Source: JAMDEO01 sp963775295 (lineage in GTDB: Bacteria > Actinomycetota > Thermoleophilia > RBG-16-64-13). From it: 64,000 nt of DNA. This document shows, piece after piece, positions 24,104 through 33,327 of the stretch. Positions within the stretch are counted from its first letter, which is position 1. Each line of letters begins with the position of its first letter. Made by a program: the position numbers and the translations under genes. The notes below the pieces were generated by a model that saw only the letters and a list, made by a program, of their open reading frames with translations, did not search any database and was not told the DNA's origin. The stretch covers positions 3,162,001-3,226,000 of the forward strand of contig CAVZIK010000006.1 of assembly GCA_963775295.1 (NCBI GenBank), written 5' to 3'.

Positions 24104-26317
24104 TCATTCTTCGAGCTGAAGCTTGGGCGCCACATGGATCTCTTGTTCGCGGCCGGGACGAAGGCTCTTGCCCTCGACGTCGAAGTCCGGCAGAACCCGG
24201 TCGAGCCACTTTGGTAGCCACCACGCCTTCCGGCCAAGCAGTCCCATCACCGCGGGAACTATGGTCATGCGCACCACGAAGGCATCCAACAGCACCGCGC
24301 ATGCAAGCCCGAGCCCGATCATGGCAATTGTCGTGTCCCCAGAGAACAAACCAAATCCCGCGAACACGCTGATCATGATAAGGGCTGCAGCGGTGACGAC
24401 CCGCGCGCCGTGTCCAAGTCCCGAGACGACGGCATCGACCGGCGAGGCCCCGTGAATATATTCCTCTCGCATACGGACGGCGAGAAAAACCTGATAGTCC
24501 ATGGCCAAGCCAAATACGATGCCCACTAGAAGAATGGGCATGGCGCTCATGATCGGGGCGGGCTGCTTGACGATGCCGAACAAACTGCCGAGCCAGCCCT
24601 TCTGGAAAACGGCAACGACCACCCCAAGAGTGGCCATGACGCTGAGCAGGAATCCGAGGGAGGCAAGCAACGGGATGACAAGGGATCGGAACGCCATGGT
24701 GAGCACGACGAACGCCAGTCCGACGACGATCAATAGGTACAGCGGCAGCGCGCCGTTGAGTTTTGCGGACATGTCGATTTCCAGAGCGGTCTTCCCGGTT
24801 ACGAGAACCTCCGCGCCCGTCTGAGTGTGAAGAGCGGGGCCCTGCGCCCGAATTGCCTTGACAAGGTCGGTCGTCGCTTGACTGCTTGGGCCTCCCTCGG
24901 GGATCACGCTGAGAATGGCGGTGTCACCCTTCTCATTGAACAGTGGTTCTGTGACCATCACCGCGCCGCCAAGCTCCTTTATGGCCGCGCCGATGGCGGT
25001 GGCCGCGGTCTTGCCGTCCGAACTCGCAGCGGTATCGACGACGACTGTCAGAGGACCGTTGAAACCGGGGCCGAACCCCGCGGCGAGCAAATCGTAGGCT
25101 TTCCTCTGGGTGGTCTCGGGCGCCGCCGTGCCATTGTCGGGCAGAGCCATGCGCAAGCCGACGACCGGAATAGCGAGCCCGAGCAGCAGCACCACGCCCA
25201 CAATCAGAAGCAATACGCGGTGGCGAACCACGAAGCCCCCCCAGCGCTGTCCAACCGCGGGCCTCGCACTCACAGCTTCGGGGTCGCGTGACCGGAGCCC
25301 AGGGATCCGACCTGCCAGGACGCGTCGGCCGGCGAAACCGAGCATGGCCGGAAGAACGGTAAGGGCGATCACCACGGCAATTGCGACGCCGAGAGCCGCG
25401 AAGAGGCCCATTGAGGTGGTCATCCCGATGTTGAGAGCGACGAGCCCGCAGAGAGCAATGATGACCGTGAGCCCGGCGAACACCACCGTGGATCCAGCAG
25501 TTCCCATCGCATGACCGATGGCCTCGCTGGGTTCCTTGCCCACAGCGATCTCGTGGCGAAACCGCGACACGATGAGAAGCGCATAGTCGATAGCCACCGC
25601 CAAACCGAGCATCACAGCAAGAGTCGGTGTGGTCGATTGGATGTGAATGAACCCGCTAAGTGTGGTCATGATTCCCATCGTGATCCCGACGCCGAGGACG
25701 GCGGTGAGCAAGGGGAGGCCTGCCGCCACGAGGGAGCCGAACGTAATAATGAGAACGAGCGCGGCAATCACGATCCCCGACACGTCGGCTGAACCCATTT
25801 TGGGAATGACCGTCAGCGCGTCGCCGCCGATTTCGACCGTGAGACCGGCATCCCGGCCCGGCTCCACTGCCGCTTTCAAGGAGTCCTGGGTAGCGGTGGT
25901 CAGGCCGGTCGTCGGAACCAGGTATGTAACCTGTGCATACCCGATCGTTCCATTCGAATTGATGGTCTGAGCCTGGAAGGGGTCGGTAACGCGAGCGACC
26001 TGAGGCCCCGCCTTCAGCTTATCGACTACCTGCTCGATGGCGGCCCGACTGCTTTCGCTCGTCAGAGTTTGTCCCGCGGGGGCGGCGAACACTACCTGCG
26101 CGGTCGCCCCCTGCGCCGAGAGTTGAGGGAAGCGGGTACCGAGTAGGTCGATCGCTTTTTGCGACTCCGTCCCAGGAAGGGAGAAGTCCGTCGAGGAGGG
26201 CCCGGAGAGAGTGAACGCCCCGATCCCAAAGGCAACGAGAACCACCAGCCAAATGGCGACCGTGAGCTTCCGGCGCCGATAGCAGAAAGATCCGATTCCA
26301 TGTAGAAACTTGGCCAT
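24104..26317 (-). CDS. MMPL-family RND transporter
   Basis: The 737-residue membrane protein has the MMPL layout: one membrane segment near the N-terminus (LTVAIWLVVLVAFGIGAFTL), an external domain, and about five segments (including AVMLGLAVAIDYALLIVSRFR). After a loop comes the same arrangement again (LLVGIVFGLAMDYQVFLAVRMREEY). The paired G-L-x-x-x-x-D-Y motifs with Asp and Tyr are those of proton-driven MMPL lipid or drug exporters. ATG at 26317 follows TGGAGCG. It is divergent from the MarR gene at 26580, a common exporter/repressor pairing. Confidence 0.92.
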   Translation of the reverse strand: MAKFLHGIGSFCYRRRKLTVAIWLVVLVAFGIGAFTLSGPSSTDFSLPGTESQKAIDLLGTRFPQLSAQGATAQVVFAAPAGQTLTSESSRAAIEQVVDKLKAGPQVARVTDPFQAQTINSNGTIGYAQVTYLVPTTGLTTATQDSLKAAVEPGRDAGLTVEIGGDALTVIPKMGSADVSGIVIAALVLIITFGSLVAAGLPLLTAVLGVGITMGIMTTLSGFIHIQSTTPTLAVMLGLAVAIDYALLIVSRFRHEIAVGKEPSEAIGHAMGTAGSTVVFAGLTVIIALCGLVALNIGMTTSMGLFAALGVAIAVVIALTVLPAMLGFAGRRVLAGRIPGLRSRDPEAVSARPAVGQRWGGFVVRHRVLLLIVGVVLLLGLAIPVVGLRMALPDNGTAAPETTQRKAYDLLAAGFGPGFNGPLTVVVDTAASSDGKTAATAIGAAIKELGGAVMVTEPLFNEKGDTAILSVIPEGGPSSQATTDLVKAIRAQGPALHTQTGAEVLVTGKTALEIDMSAKLNGALPLYLLIVVGLAFVVLTMAFRSLVIPLLASLGFLLSVMATLGVVVAVFQKGWLGSLFGIVKQPAPIMSAMPILLVGIVFGLAMDYQVFLAVRMREEYIHGASPVDAVVSGLGHGARVVTAAALIMISVFAGFGLFSGDTTIAMIGLGLACAVLLDAFVVRMTIVPAVMGLLGRKAWWLPKWLDRVLPDFDVEGKSLRPGREQEIHVAPKLQLEE

Positions 26318-26579
26318 CACTCGCTCCAGTCCGGATACGAATGGACCTTCGGCATGCTGCGCACTTGAGCCCTCGCTCTCTGCCCCCGGGAACCTCCGGG
26401 GCACCGCCAACCCTCGACCGGTCGGACACGTTATCGACAGATATCGTCAAATACTTAACGGGTCGTGCAGTATACACACTGATCGCCGGAGATGCCGATC
26501 CGGTAGTTAGGTCGGCTCGCCGAAATCGTGGATAATGGCCTTGTCGACCAAGCCGCATCTTCGGGCAAGGTGGGGAGAC

Positions 26580-27062
26580 ATGGACGAAGCTCGAAATCGG
26601 AAAACCACGCAAGTTCTCGACTTACTGGACGAGCTCTGGGGCGGCGCTGGGGGTTCCGGCATACTCGACGGACTCTCCAATGCGAACCTTCTGGACCTCA
26701 CCGTCCCACAACTGTGCGTCCTCATGTTCCTTAGACCTGCGCCCCAGCGCATCGGCCGGCTTGCGGAGCGACTGAGAACCAGCCTGCCCTCGACCACCAG
26801 TATTGCCAATCGCATGGAGCAGCGGGGTCTCATCGAACGAGTGCACGATGAGGCGGACGGCCGCGTAGTCTTGTGCCGACTGACGCGTTCCGGCGAGGAG
26901 ATGATCAATATCCTGTACGAGCACCAGAGGGCGCTGATGGCCCGCCGGTTCGAACGTCTCAGTCTGGAGGAGTTGAGCACCGTCAGCCGTGCGTGCGAGT
27001 TAATGACCAGAGCTATTCTGGACCTCGACCAAGAGGAGCAACCGGCAGCGCCCGAAGACTGA
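26580..27062 (+). CDS. MarR-family transcriptional regulator
   Basis: A 160-residue winged-helix protein. Helix pair LTVPQLCVLMFLRPAP, recognition region RIGRLAERLRTSLPSTTSIANRMEQRGLIER and wing DEADGRVVLCRLT are typical MarR. The ATG at 26580 follows GGTGGGGAG; an upstream ATG at 26535 lacks a site. It lies divergent from the MMPL exporter and probably represses it. The gap 26318-26579 holds an imperfect palindrome around a GATATC (about 26432-26450) that could be the operator. The Fe-S protein at 27093 follows 30 bases downstream and may be co-transcribed. Confidence 0.9.
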   Translation: MDEARNRKTTQVLDLLDELWGGAGGSGILDGLSNANLLDLTVPQLCVLMFLRPAPQRIGRLAERLRTSLPSTTSIANRMEQRGLIERVHDEADGRVVLCRLTRSGEEMINILYEHQRALMARRFERLSLEELSTVSRACELMTRAILDLDQEEQPAAPED

Positions 27063-27092
27063 GTCGCAACAGAGTTACGCCTGGGAGGCATC

Positions 27093-27962
27093 GTGGCCGA
27101 ATCCGCCGAAGTCAATCTGATGCAGCGCCTGCGCGAGCTCGCGCTCGAGCGGTTGGAGGTCGATCTGGTAGGGGTGGCTCCGGCGGAACGGCTTCAAGGC
27201 GGGCCTGCGGGTGGACGTCCGGGCGATTACCTGCCCGGGGCCAAGTCCGTCGTGGTGCTCGCGGCAAAGATACCGGATGCTGTCATCGAGGTCGCCGGCA
27301 ATTACGATGCTCCCGGCAAGACCCTGGGCCCCTACATGTGGTACGGCTATCCTGTCATGAACTGGGAGCTGTCGTCGGTAGCAACGCGTATCACCAAGTT
27401 CCTCGAGACCCGAGGCTACAAAGGATTGCCCTTCCCGCCCACCGGTTTGCTCTATAAGTTCGGAAACAGGGCGGACTTCTCCCACCGGCACGCGGCGGTG
27501 GCTGCCGGTCTCGGAGAGTTCGGGTGGAGCGGCCTGCTGCTAACCCCCCAATTCGGAGCGAGACAGAGGCTGGTCTCCATCGTTACAGACGCGCCTCTCG
27601 AACCATCCCCCATGTACGCCGGGCCTAACCTGTGCCGTCCCGATTCGTGCAAGCGAGCGTGCGTGAAAGCTTGTCCCACCGGGGCAATGACCGGAGGAGT
27701 ATCTGTTCAGATCGGGGGCAGGACTTTTGAGTACACCGGTCTGCACGCGCCCAAGTGTAAATGGCCGTTTGCGGAAAAAGGCTTCCGAAGAACCAAGGTG
27801 GCGATGCCGGAAGACCCAACCGACGACGACTTGCGTGCGGTCATGGCCTCGACCACCCCCCACCCATTCGATGTCGCCTTGAGCCAGTTCACCTTCGTTC
27901 CTCAGTGCGGGGCATGCATTTTCTCATGCCCGTCTCCCCACTTCGAGGACGGTGTGGCCTAG
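27093..27962 (+). CDS. Epoxyqueuosine-reductase-like (QueG-type) 4Fe-4S protein
   Basis: The 289-residue protein resembles the corrinoid/Fe-S reductase fold shared by QueG and reductive dehalogenases. It has DLVGVAPAERL near the start, HAAVAAGLGEFGWSGLLLTPQFGARQR in the middle, C-R-P-D-S-C-K-R-A-C-V-K-A-C-P-T-G for the first cluster and C-G-A-C-I-F-S-C-P for the last. It is shorter than QueG and lacks the C-terminal HEAT repeats, so tRNA modification is uncertain. The GTG start follows GGGAGG. The function is probably a redox reaction on an unknown substrate. Confidence 0.75.
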   Translation: MAESAEVNLMQRLRELALERLEVDLVGVAPAERLQGGPAGGRPGDYLPGAKSVVVLAAKIPDAVIEVAGNYDAPGKTLGPYMWYGYPVMNWELSSVATRITKFLETRGYKGLPFPPTGLLYKFGNRADFSHRHAAVAAGLGEFGWSGLLLTPQFGARQRLVSIVTDAPLEPSPMYAGPNLCRPDSCKRACVKACPTGAMTGGVSVQIGGRTFEYTGLHAPKCKWPFAEKGFRRTKVAMPEDPTDDDLRAVMASTTPHPFDVALSQFTFVPQCGACIFSCPSPHFEDGVA

Positions 27963-28014
27963 ATCGGCCCCAGCCAAATCGGACCGCCGGCGCTCGACAC
28001 TTCGGCGCCGCAGA

Positions 28015-28890
28015 TTACCTTCCCGTAAGCGCCCTGGCGACCGTCAGAACCCGCTCGCCTGGAATGGCAAAACCGATATTCTCCGCTCCGGTTGAGCCGG
28101 GGGGCAGATAGACTTCGGGCATGCCAATGAACTGTCCGCGGGTGTCAAAGCACCCTCCTCCTGAGTTACCCGGGCTGATCGCCGCGTCTATCTGCGTGAG
28201 TCCGGTTAACGGAGGTTGGCCCGGTCCGGTCTGGAGAGTACGGTCAAGACCGCTGACAATACCGAGCGTGACACTGTTTCGAAAGTCGAGAGGGCTGCCT
28301 ATGACGATGGCCCACTCGCCGAGCTGCATGGGGCCGGTCATTGTGAAGGCTATGGGGCGGAGACCGGTCTTATCGACTTTGATGGCAGCGATGTCGTTGG
28401 TCGCGTCCTCGCCCACTATGGTGGCGGGAGCTTGGCTGTTGTCACTGAACGTGACCACGATCGATTGCCCTGAAGTAACCGCCCCGTCCAGAGTGACCAC
28501 GTGATCGTTGGTCAGGATGTATCCGTCGGCGGTGTAGATAACACCCGAGCCGATCCCTGTGCCGCTTCGTCCCCTCACCGTTCCCGTCACCGCGATGTTG
28601 ACCACACTGCTATAAACCGCCCCGAGAACCTCCTGCGCCGGACTGAAAAGATCCTCACTTGCATCACTTTGCCCGGCGGTCGAAGTGGTTGCCGCCGCCG
28701 GAGCCGCCTGGGCCGTGGAAACGGACCCTTGGGCGGTTGGAGCGGTGGTACTTGTCGCTCCACCGCTGCTGCACCCACCAAGTATGACCATCCCCGTCAA
28801 CACCACTGCGGCTGCGAGGAGAAGAATGGCATGTCGCCGGCTACGTGGTGACATCGGACTCGTTCCCGCGTTTCCCACTTTGCTTTTCAT
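28015..28890 (-). CDS. Secreted lipoprotein trypsin-like serine protease (HtrA-type, no PDZ)
   Basis: The 291-residue protein has a signal segment ending in lipobox MVILGGC (Cys40) and a Thr/Ala-rich linker. The chymotrypsin-like domain has catalytic His130 (TNDHVV), Asp166 (TNDIAAI) and Ser243 (GNSGGG). DegP/HtrA proteins usually continue with PDZ domains; this one stops after the protease domain (PGERVLTVARALTGR). It probably acts on the outer face of the membrane in protein quality control. ATG at 28890 follows GGAGAG. Convergent with the QueG-like gene. Confidence 0.9.
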   Translation of the reverse strand: MKSKVGNAGTSPMSPRSRRHAILLLAAAVVLTGMVILGGCSSGGATSTTAPTAQGSVSTAQAAPAAATTSTAGQSDASEDLFSPAQEVLGAVYSSVVNIAVTGTVRGRSGTGIGSGVIYTADGYILTNDHVVTLDGAVTSGQSIVVTFSDNSQAPATIVGEDATNDIAAIKVDKTGLRPIAFTMTGPMQLGEWAIVIGSPLDFRNSVTLGIVSGLDRTLQTGPGQPPLTGLTQIDAAISPGNSGGGCFDTRGQFIGMPEVYLPPGSTGAENIGFAIPGERVLTVARALTGR

Positions 28891-29161
28891 GTCACTCTCC
28901 TTGGAGAACAATACCCTGGGCACCCAGTGTATTCCCCATTGTAGGGGGTGTGCACACATGGGGACGCGACCCTTGAGTCGAATCGACGGTGGGAACTCGT
29001 GTCCGGATCGGCCAGGCGGGACGGCTCGGCTCGGTGGAAGTGCCGGCCGCTTGGTTTGTCCCGGCAAACTTAGGGCAGAGAAAGCAGAGCGAGACCGTAC
29101 CATCCGTACTCGCCGCACCCTCCGTCAATCATCGTATGTACCGCGAAGCAAACTGGCGGCG

Positions 29162-29500
29162 TCACCGGCCACCGTGAGCCCACTTCGCGTCGAACTCGCC
29201 GCCGGGCCTGTGCGCCGCGGCCCACTCGCGCCTGATCTCTCTGTCCTCCCGGTTTGCCAGGAGTTCCTCGAGTACGGCCGCGACTTCATCCAAACTGAGG
29301 GAGTACGTATAAGGGAACCCACCGGCTACGACGTAGTTGCCTCGGACGCTGATGATCTTGTAGCACCCGAAGTCCATGCGGCTTGCGTCGCGCGCCCGTG
29401 ATTTGCGCAGGGCGAGGCCCATGGAAGAAGCCAAGCGGCGGAGCCGAGCTTCGCGTCTTCTTTGCGGGCCGATGTCGGTGATGATCTCCATGAGACGCAT
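29162..29500 (-). CDS. Small hypothetical protein
   Basis: A 112-residue basic protein with no recognised domain. It begins MRLMEIITDIGPQRRREARLR and has a central stretch like KIISVRGNYVVAGGFPYTYSLSLDEVAAVLEEL that predicts two strands and a helix. An internal Met (residue 4, 29491) is an equal start. It stands between the protease gene and the cupin genes. Coding is supported by a regular amino acid mix and the absence of a better frame on either strand, but not by homology. Confidence 0.5.
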   Translation of the reverse strand: MRLMEIITDIGPQRRREARLRRLASSMGLALRKSRARDASRMDFGCYKIISVRGNYVVAGGFPYTYSLSLDEVAAVLEELLANREDREIRREWAAAHRPGGEFDAKWAHGGR

Positions 29501-29650
29501 TCACCAATTAGTCTACCAGCCGCGACGGCCCATGGCAGAGGAACACACTGCCGGCGCGACGATGATGGCGGTATCGGCCGGGATGGTCCGCTCCAGTATC
29601 TAGTCCGCGTCGTCCTTGGCGCAGCGACCGGTCTTAATGCCGGTTCAGCG

Positions 29651-30118
29651 TCAGAGGTATCGGTGGTCCGCCGGTTCCAGCTTCCCAGGGTCAGGAATTA
29701 GAGGAATGTCCACTTCTTCTCTCTCATAGCCCTTGGTTAGCATGATCTCCACCCACGCTATGGGCTTGTCCACCCTTTTGAAGACCAACGGGCAGTGTGC
29801 CAAACCAGCCGGAATCGATATCGTGGCCGGAGTAGTGATCACCTGGCGTTCCCCCCCCAGATAGAACCAAATCTCGGCGTCGAAGTCTTGGATGTTGTTG
29901 GGGTCCGCACCAAAGAAGTTCATGACCACCGGAAAATCATGGACGTGCGGGGTGGCTTCATTGACATGCTCTTTGTGGACGATCGAATACAAATACTGAC
30001 AGTCGACACCAAGTTGATCTGGCGTACAAAAATAGCCTTCGAAAACTAGCCTTCCTTCTTTTTCCAGCTGTCGATAGGGATTCTTTATCACATGCTTGGC
30101 AAACTGTGAGTTCTCCAT
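29651..30118 (-). CDS. Single-domain cupin-like protein (family shared with 38197 and 44533)
   Basis: This 155-residue single cupin has likely metal ligands His58 and His60 (PHVHDF), an acidic residue near Glu82 and His108 (GLAHCP). The repeated family pattern is H-x-H, then about 24 residues, E-I-W-x-x-LGGE, then I-P-x-GLxH-x-P-x-x-x-KRVDKP. The N-terminus (FAKHVIKNPYRQLEKEG) resembles those of the two larger cupins. The enzyme activity is unknown; cupins include dioxygenases, decarboxylases and isomerases. It is last in the leftward TRAP-SDR-DUF169-antiporter run, 80 bases after the antiporter. Confidence 0.7.
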   Translation of the reverse strand: MENSQFAKHVIKNPYRQLEKEGRLVFEGYFCTPDQLGVDCQYLYSIVHKEHVNEATPHVHDFPVVMNFFGADPNNIQDFDAEIWFYLGGERQVITTPATISIPAGLAHCPLVFKRVDKPIAWVEIMLTKGYEREEVDIPLIPDPGKLEPADHRYL

Positions 30119-30198
30119 CTTCCTTCATCTCCTTCTCTTCATAGTATCCACGGTAAATAGCCAGAACTCGTAGCCCCGCCGTCCTTCTCAACGACGGA

Positions 30199-31536
30199 CT
30201 ATTTGAAAAAGACCAGGGTCTCGATCAGGAAGACCGGGACAAGCACGGCCAGCGAATAAGCCATGTAGCCAAAGAAGGATGGCATCTTCAGGCCGGACTT
30301 TTCCGCAATGCACTTGACCGCGAAGTTGGGGGCGTTTCCGATGTAGGTCATCGCCCCCATCATCACCGCCCCACAGGAGATGGCAGCAAGAAAATTGGCC
30401 GCCGAGGCGGTCAGGCCCGGGAGCAACTGGGTCGCCGTGAGGGCACCGATAGACGAGACCCCCGCCTGTCCCTGAGCCAGGGAGGCAAAGGTCAGATAGG
30501 TCGGAGCGTTGTCCAAGAACGACGAGAGACCGCCGGTGACCCAGTAATAGTGCCAGGGCTGAGTCAAGCCGATGGCACCGCCCCGGGCCTGCAAGAGTGC
30601 GAGTGCCGGGATCATAGTGGCAAAGATCCCCGCGAAGAGAACGGCCACCTCGACGATGGGTCCCCAACTGAAGTGGTTCGAGGCCCGTGGGCCTCGTGGG
30701 GCCAGCGTGAGGGAGATGACGACAACCGCCACCAGGATCAGTTCGCGCATGAACGGGAAATGAAGAGCCTTGCCCAGTTCGGCCAGAGGGCTGGAGAACA
30801 GGACGGCGCCGATCACGGCGATCAGAAGCAGTACGTTGAGGCCACCCTTGAGACGCATCGGGACGTAGTCCTGCACGTCCATACGCCGAGCGGCGGCCGG
30901 CTCCTTGCGGAAGTACCAGCGCTCGAGCACCGCGTAGATCCCCAGGACGAGGACTGTCCCCAGAAGCCACTGAGGCCACAGCCGAAAGGTCCAGGTGAAA
31001 GGCACTCCGCGAAGAAAGCCCAGGAAGAGTGGAGGATCGCCAAGCGGTGTCAGCAGCCCCCCGATATTGCTGACGGCGAAGATGAAGAATACGACCGTGT
31101 GCCGAGAACGGACTCGCTCGGAGTTCGCGCGCAGCAAGGGCCGGATCAGCACCATGGACGCTCCCATCGTACCGATGAAACTGGCCAACACCGCACCAAT
31201 CACCAGGAAGGTGAGATTCACCCGGGGCGTGGCGACCAGGTTACCGGTAAGATAGATCCCCCCGGAAACCGTGAACAACGCCAGCAGCAGGACTATGAAC
31301 TGCACGTACTCCTCGCCGGTGCTGCGGCTGAGATCAAAACCCACGTTGCCGAACCGAACGATGAGATAGACGACCACCGGGACCCCGAGAACCGCCGCAA
31401 CCACTCCCTTGCTGCGGTTGTGGTCGAACCAGCATCCGGCAACCAGAGGCAGTATCGCGACGGCAAGAAGCATCAGGGCGAACGGCGCCAACGCCCAGAG
31501 CGGCAGCCGTTGCCCCAGTTCCATGCTTTCGCTCAT
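30199..31536 (-). CDS. Sodium/proton antiporter (NhaD/citrate-transporter-like ion transporter family)
   Basis: The 445-residue membrane protein has about 12 segments. Two hairpin regions resemble the ion-transporter superfamily: LASFIGTMGASMVLIRPLL and FAVSNIGGLLTPLGDPPLFLGFLRGVPF, then GGLSSFLDNAPTYLTF and AMTYIGNAPNFAVK. The GDPPLF and DNAPT motifs mark the NhaD/UIT group. It probably drives Na+ extrusion or exchanges an anion with cations. Its place between DUF169 and cupin genes suggests co-transcription, so it may sustain the sodium gradient for the TRAP carrier. Confidence 0.8.
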   Translation of the reverse strand: MSESMELGQRLPLWALAPFALMLLAVAILPLVAGCWFDHNRSKGVVAAVLGVPVVVYLIVRFGNVGFDLSRSTGEEYVQFIVLLLALFTVSGGIYLTGNLVATPRVNLTFLVIGAVLASFIGTMGASMVLIRPLLRANSERVRSRHTVVFFIFAVSNIGGLLTPLGDPPLFLGFLRGVPFTWTFRLWPQWLLGTVLVLGIYAVLERWYFRKEPAAARRMDVQDYVPMRLKGGLNVLLLIAVIGAVLFSSPLAELGKALHFPFMRELILVAVVVISLTLAPRGPRASNHFSWGPIVEVAVLFAGIFATMIPALALLQARGGAIGLTQPWHYYWVTGGLSSFLDNAPTYLTFASLAQGQAGVSSIGALTATQLLPGLTASAANFLAAISCGAVMMGAMTYIGNAPNFAVKCIAEKSGLKMPSFFGYMAYSLAVLVPVFLIETLVFFK

Positions 31537-31678
31537 GGCCGCCTCAATCGGGTCGGCCGCGGTCCGGGAGCGTCGGCGACAGCGGCCTCGGAACCCGCGG
31601 CGTCTCTTGTCATGTCTCGAACCATTTCGATGTCCTCATTCAGCATCCGGCCGGCGCGCTCCCGTGCACTTGACCCGC

Positions 31679-32431
31679 CTAATGTCCCCAGACCAACTCG
31701 GGTGGGAACTCCTTCGATATCCTGGCCTCCAAGTCTTGGACCCCTTGTACAAACCCGTCTCTGCCTAGGCCAAACCAGTGAGGCTCCCACTCCATCTCCT
31801 CTAGGTTCTCGATCATCATGGGCAGCATCTCACCGGGGATGGATATGACGACCAGCCCCTCCGGTAGGACCTGCCGCGCCTTCATGCTGAATCCCAAACC
31901 ACTGATCCCGTAGTTGAGCTCGCCTTTGAGATATGGATAGGCGTAGAACCAGGCGCAGGCCAGGCAGGTGGAGCCTTTCGCATTCCACATGCGGCCGTCC
32001 GAATAGCTGCTGGCTCGGAGAATTATCTCCGCCTGGGTGGGGTTGGCGGTGAAGATCAGAACGTCCGGGTCAAAGGTGAGCCTTTCCAAAGAAGAGTGAG
32101 TGATATAGCGCACCGTGTCTCTAGGTATCACCGGCACGTAATCGTAGACCCTCCGATTGGCGGAGGGTGTCTTGAACATGGAAAACTCGGCCCCCAGTTG
32201 ACCGCTCGCCATGACCGGCGGGAAACCCGTCATTCCCATCACCTGGGAGCCGCACTGTACGTTTTCCACAGCCGCGTAGAAGGGTTCGCTCGTCTGGGCC
32301 TCCTTGAACATCTCACAAACGCCCAGGTGCTTGTCCAGTTGCCGGATCCCTTCCGGCTTCTTGAGCGAGAAGCTCACGCCCACCGGGCTCCTGTCGAAAT
32401 TGAACTCCTTGAAGATCGAGTAATCGCGCAT
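31679..32431 (-). CDS. DUF169 (COG2043) protein, second of a tandem pair
   Basis: A 250-residue soluble protein. The opening RSPVGVSFSLKKPEGI, GVCEMFKEAQTSEPFYAAVENVQCGS and CLACAWFYAYPYLKGELNY match the DUF169 pattern, with three cysteines shared with the preceding paralogue. The family is uncharacterised. ATG at 32431 follows GAGGAG. It is downstream of the longer-related gene at 32487 by 55 bases and clearly paralogous to it. A role in an oxidative or radical step on the imported compound is possible but unproven. Confidence 0.7.
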   Translation of the reverse strand: MRDYSIFKEFNFDRSPVGVSFSLKKPEGIRQLDKHLGVCEMFKEAQTSEPFYAAVENVQCGSQVMGMTGFPPVMASGQLGAEFSMFKTPSANRRVYDYVPVIPRDTVRYITHSSLERLTFDPDVLIFTANPTQAEIILRASSYSDGRMWNAKGSTCLACAWFYAYPYLKGELNYGISGLGFSMKARQVLPEGLVVISIPGEMLPMMIENLEEMEWEPHWFGLGRDGFVQGVQDLEARISKEFPPELVWGH

Positions 32432-32486
32432 TTCAGAACTCCTCGCAACCGCGCATACATTGCACCATCGCACTAGGTTTGTGCCG

Positions 32487-33239
32487 CTACCTCCGTATTG
32501 TCGCCTCGATTTCTCTGAGTATCTCGGCGAAGCGTAGCTTGTGCTCCTCTCCCGTGATCGTCTCGGAGATCGGATGCCAATTCATCTTCTGCAAATTGGT
32601 CAATATCATCGGCAGCTTCTGCCACGGAATCGAGATGATCATCAGCCCCTGCGGCAGCACCTGGAGAGTCTGCATACCCATACTCAGGCCGGTGAACGTG
32701 TAGTTCACTTCACCGCTGAGATACGGGTAGACGTACATCCAAGAACAGGCGAGTACGGGCGTACCCTTGGACGACCAGGTCTCCCCGGTGGAATAGACCG
32801 AGGCCCTCATGATCGTCCGGGCCTGGTCCATGTCATCGGTCGTAACAACCAGAACGTCTGGGTCAAAGGTGATCTCCGCGATTGAGGAGAACACGACGGA
32901 CTTGACGCTGCTGGGCAACATCCTGGGAACCAATTGGTAGATCTTTTGATTCGCACGCAGTTCTTCGTAGAGATCGTCTATTTCGCCTACCAGGCCGCTC
33001 AGAGGAACGGGGTCGAGAGGCTCCATGCCAAGTATCATCGGCTCCACGCAGTGGAGGTCTTCCCTCTGGACGTAGAAGGGTCGGCTGGTCTGAGCCTCCG
33101 CGAACATCTGGCAGAAGTTGAGATTCTTCGGGGTCCTCTCGATCCCCTCTGGTCTGTACGGCAGGAACTTCACCCCGACCGGCGTGCGGGTCAGCCCGAG
33201 CTTGTCAAGTATCGCGTAGTCCAGGGTCTTAGGCTTCAC
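32487..33239 (-). CDS. DUF169 (COG2043) protein, first of a tandem pair
   Basis: A 250-residue soluble protein with RTPVGVKFLPYRPEGIER, FCQMFAEAQTSRPFYVQREDLHC, VLACSWMYVYPYLSGEVNY and LPQGLMIISIPWQKLP, matching its neighbour almost throughout. Three shared cysteines may bind a metal or cluster. The GTG start follows AAGGAGG at ideal spacing. The pair may work as a heterodimer. Position right after an SDR in the TRAP-led run points to the same pathway. Confidence 0.7.
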   Translation of the reverse strand: MKPKTLDYAILDKLGLTRTPVGVKFLPYRPEGIERTPKNLNFCQMFAEAQTSRPFYVQREDLHCVEPMILGMEPLDPVPLSGLVGEIDDLYEELRANQKIYQLVPRMLPSSVKSVVFSSIAEITFDPDVLVVTTDDMDQARTIMRASVYSTGETWSSKGTPVLACSWMYVYPYLSGEVNYTFTGLSMGMQTLQVLPQGLMIISIPWQKLPMILTNLQKMNWHPISETITGEEHKLRFAEILREIEATIRR

Positions 33240-33327
33240 AATGGCCTCCTTGGCCGCACGTCACGAGGCTGAATTGCCATGTTCGTACCACACGGTTGTT
33301 TCGCAGATGCCAAACGCAACGTCGAGC

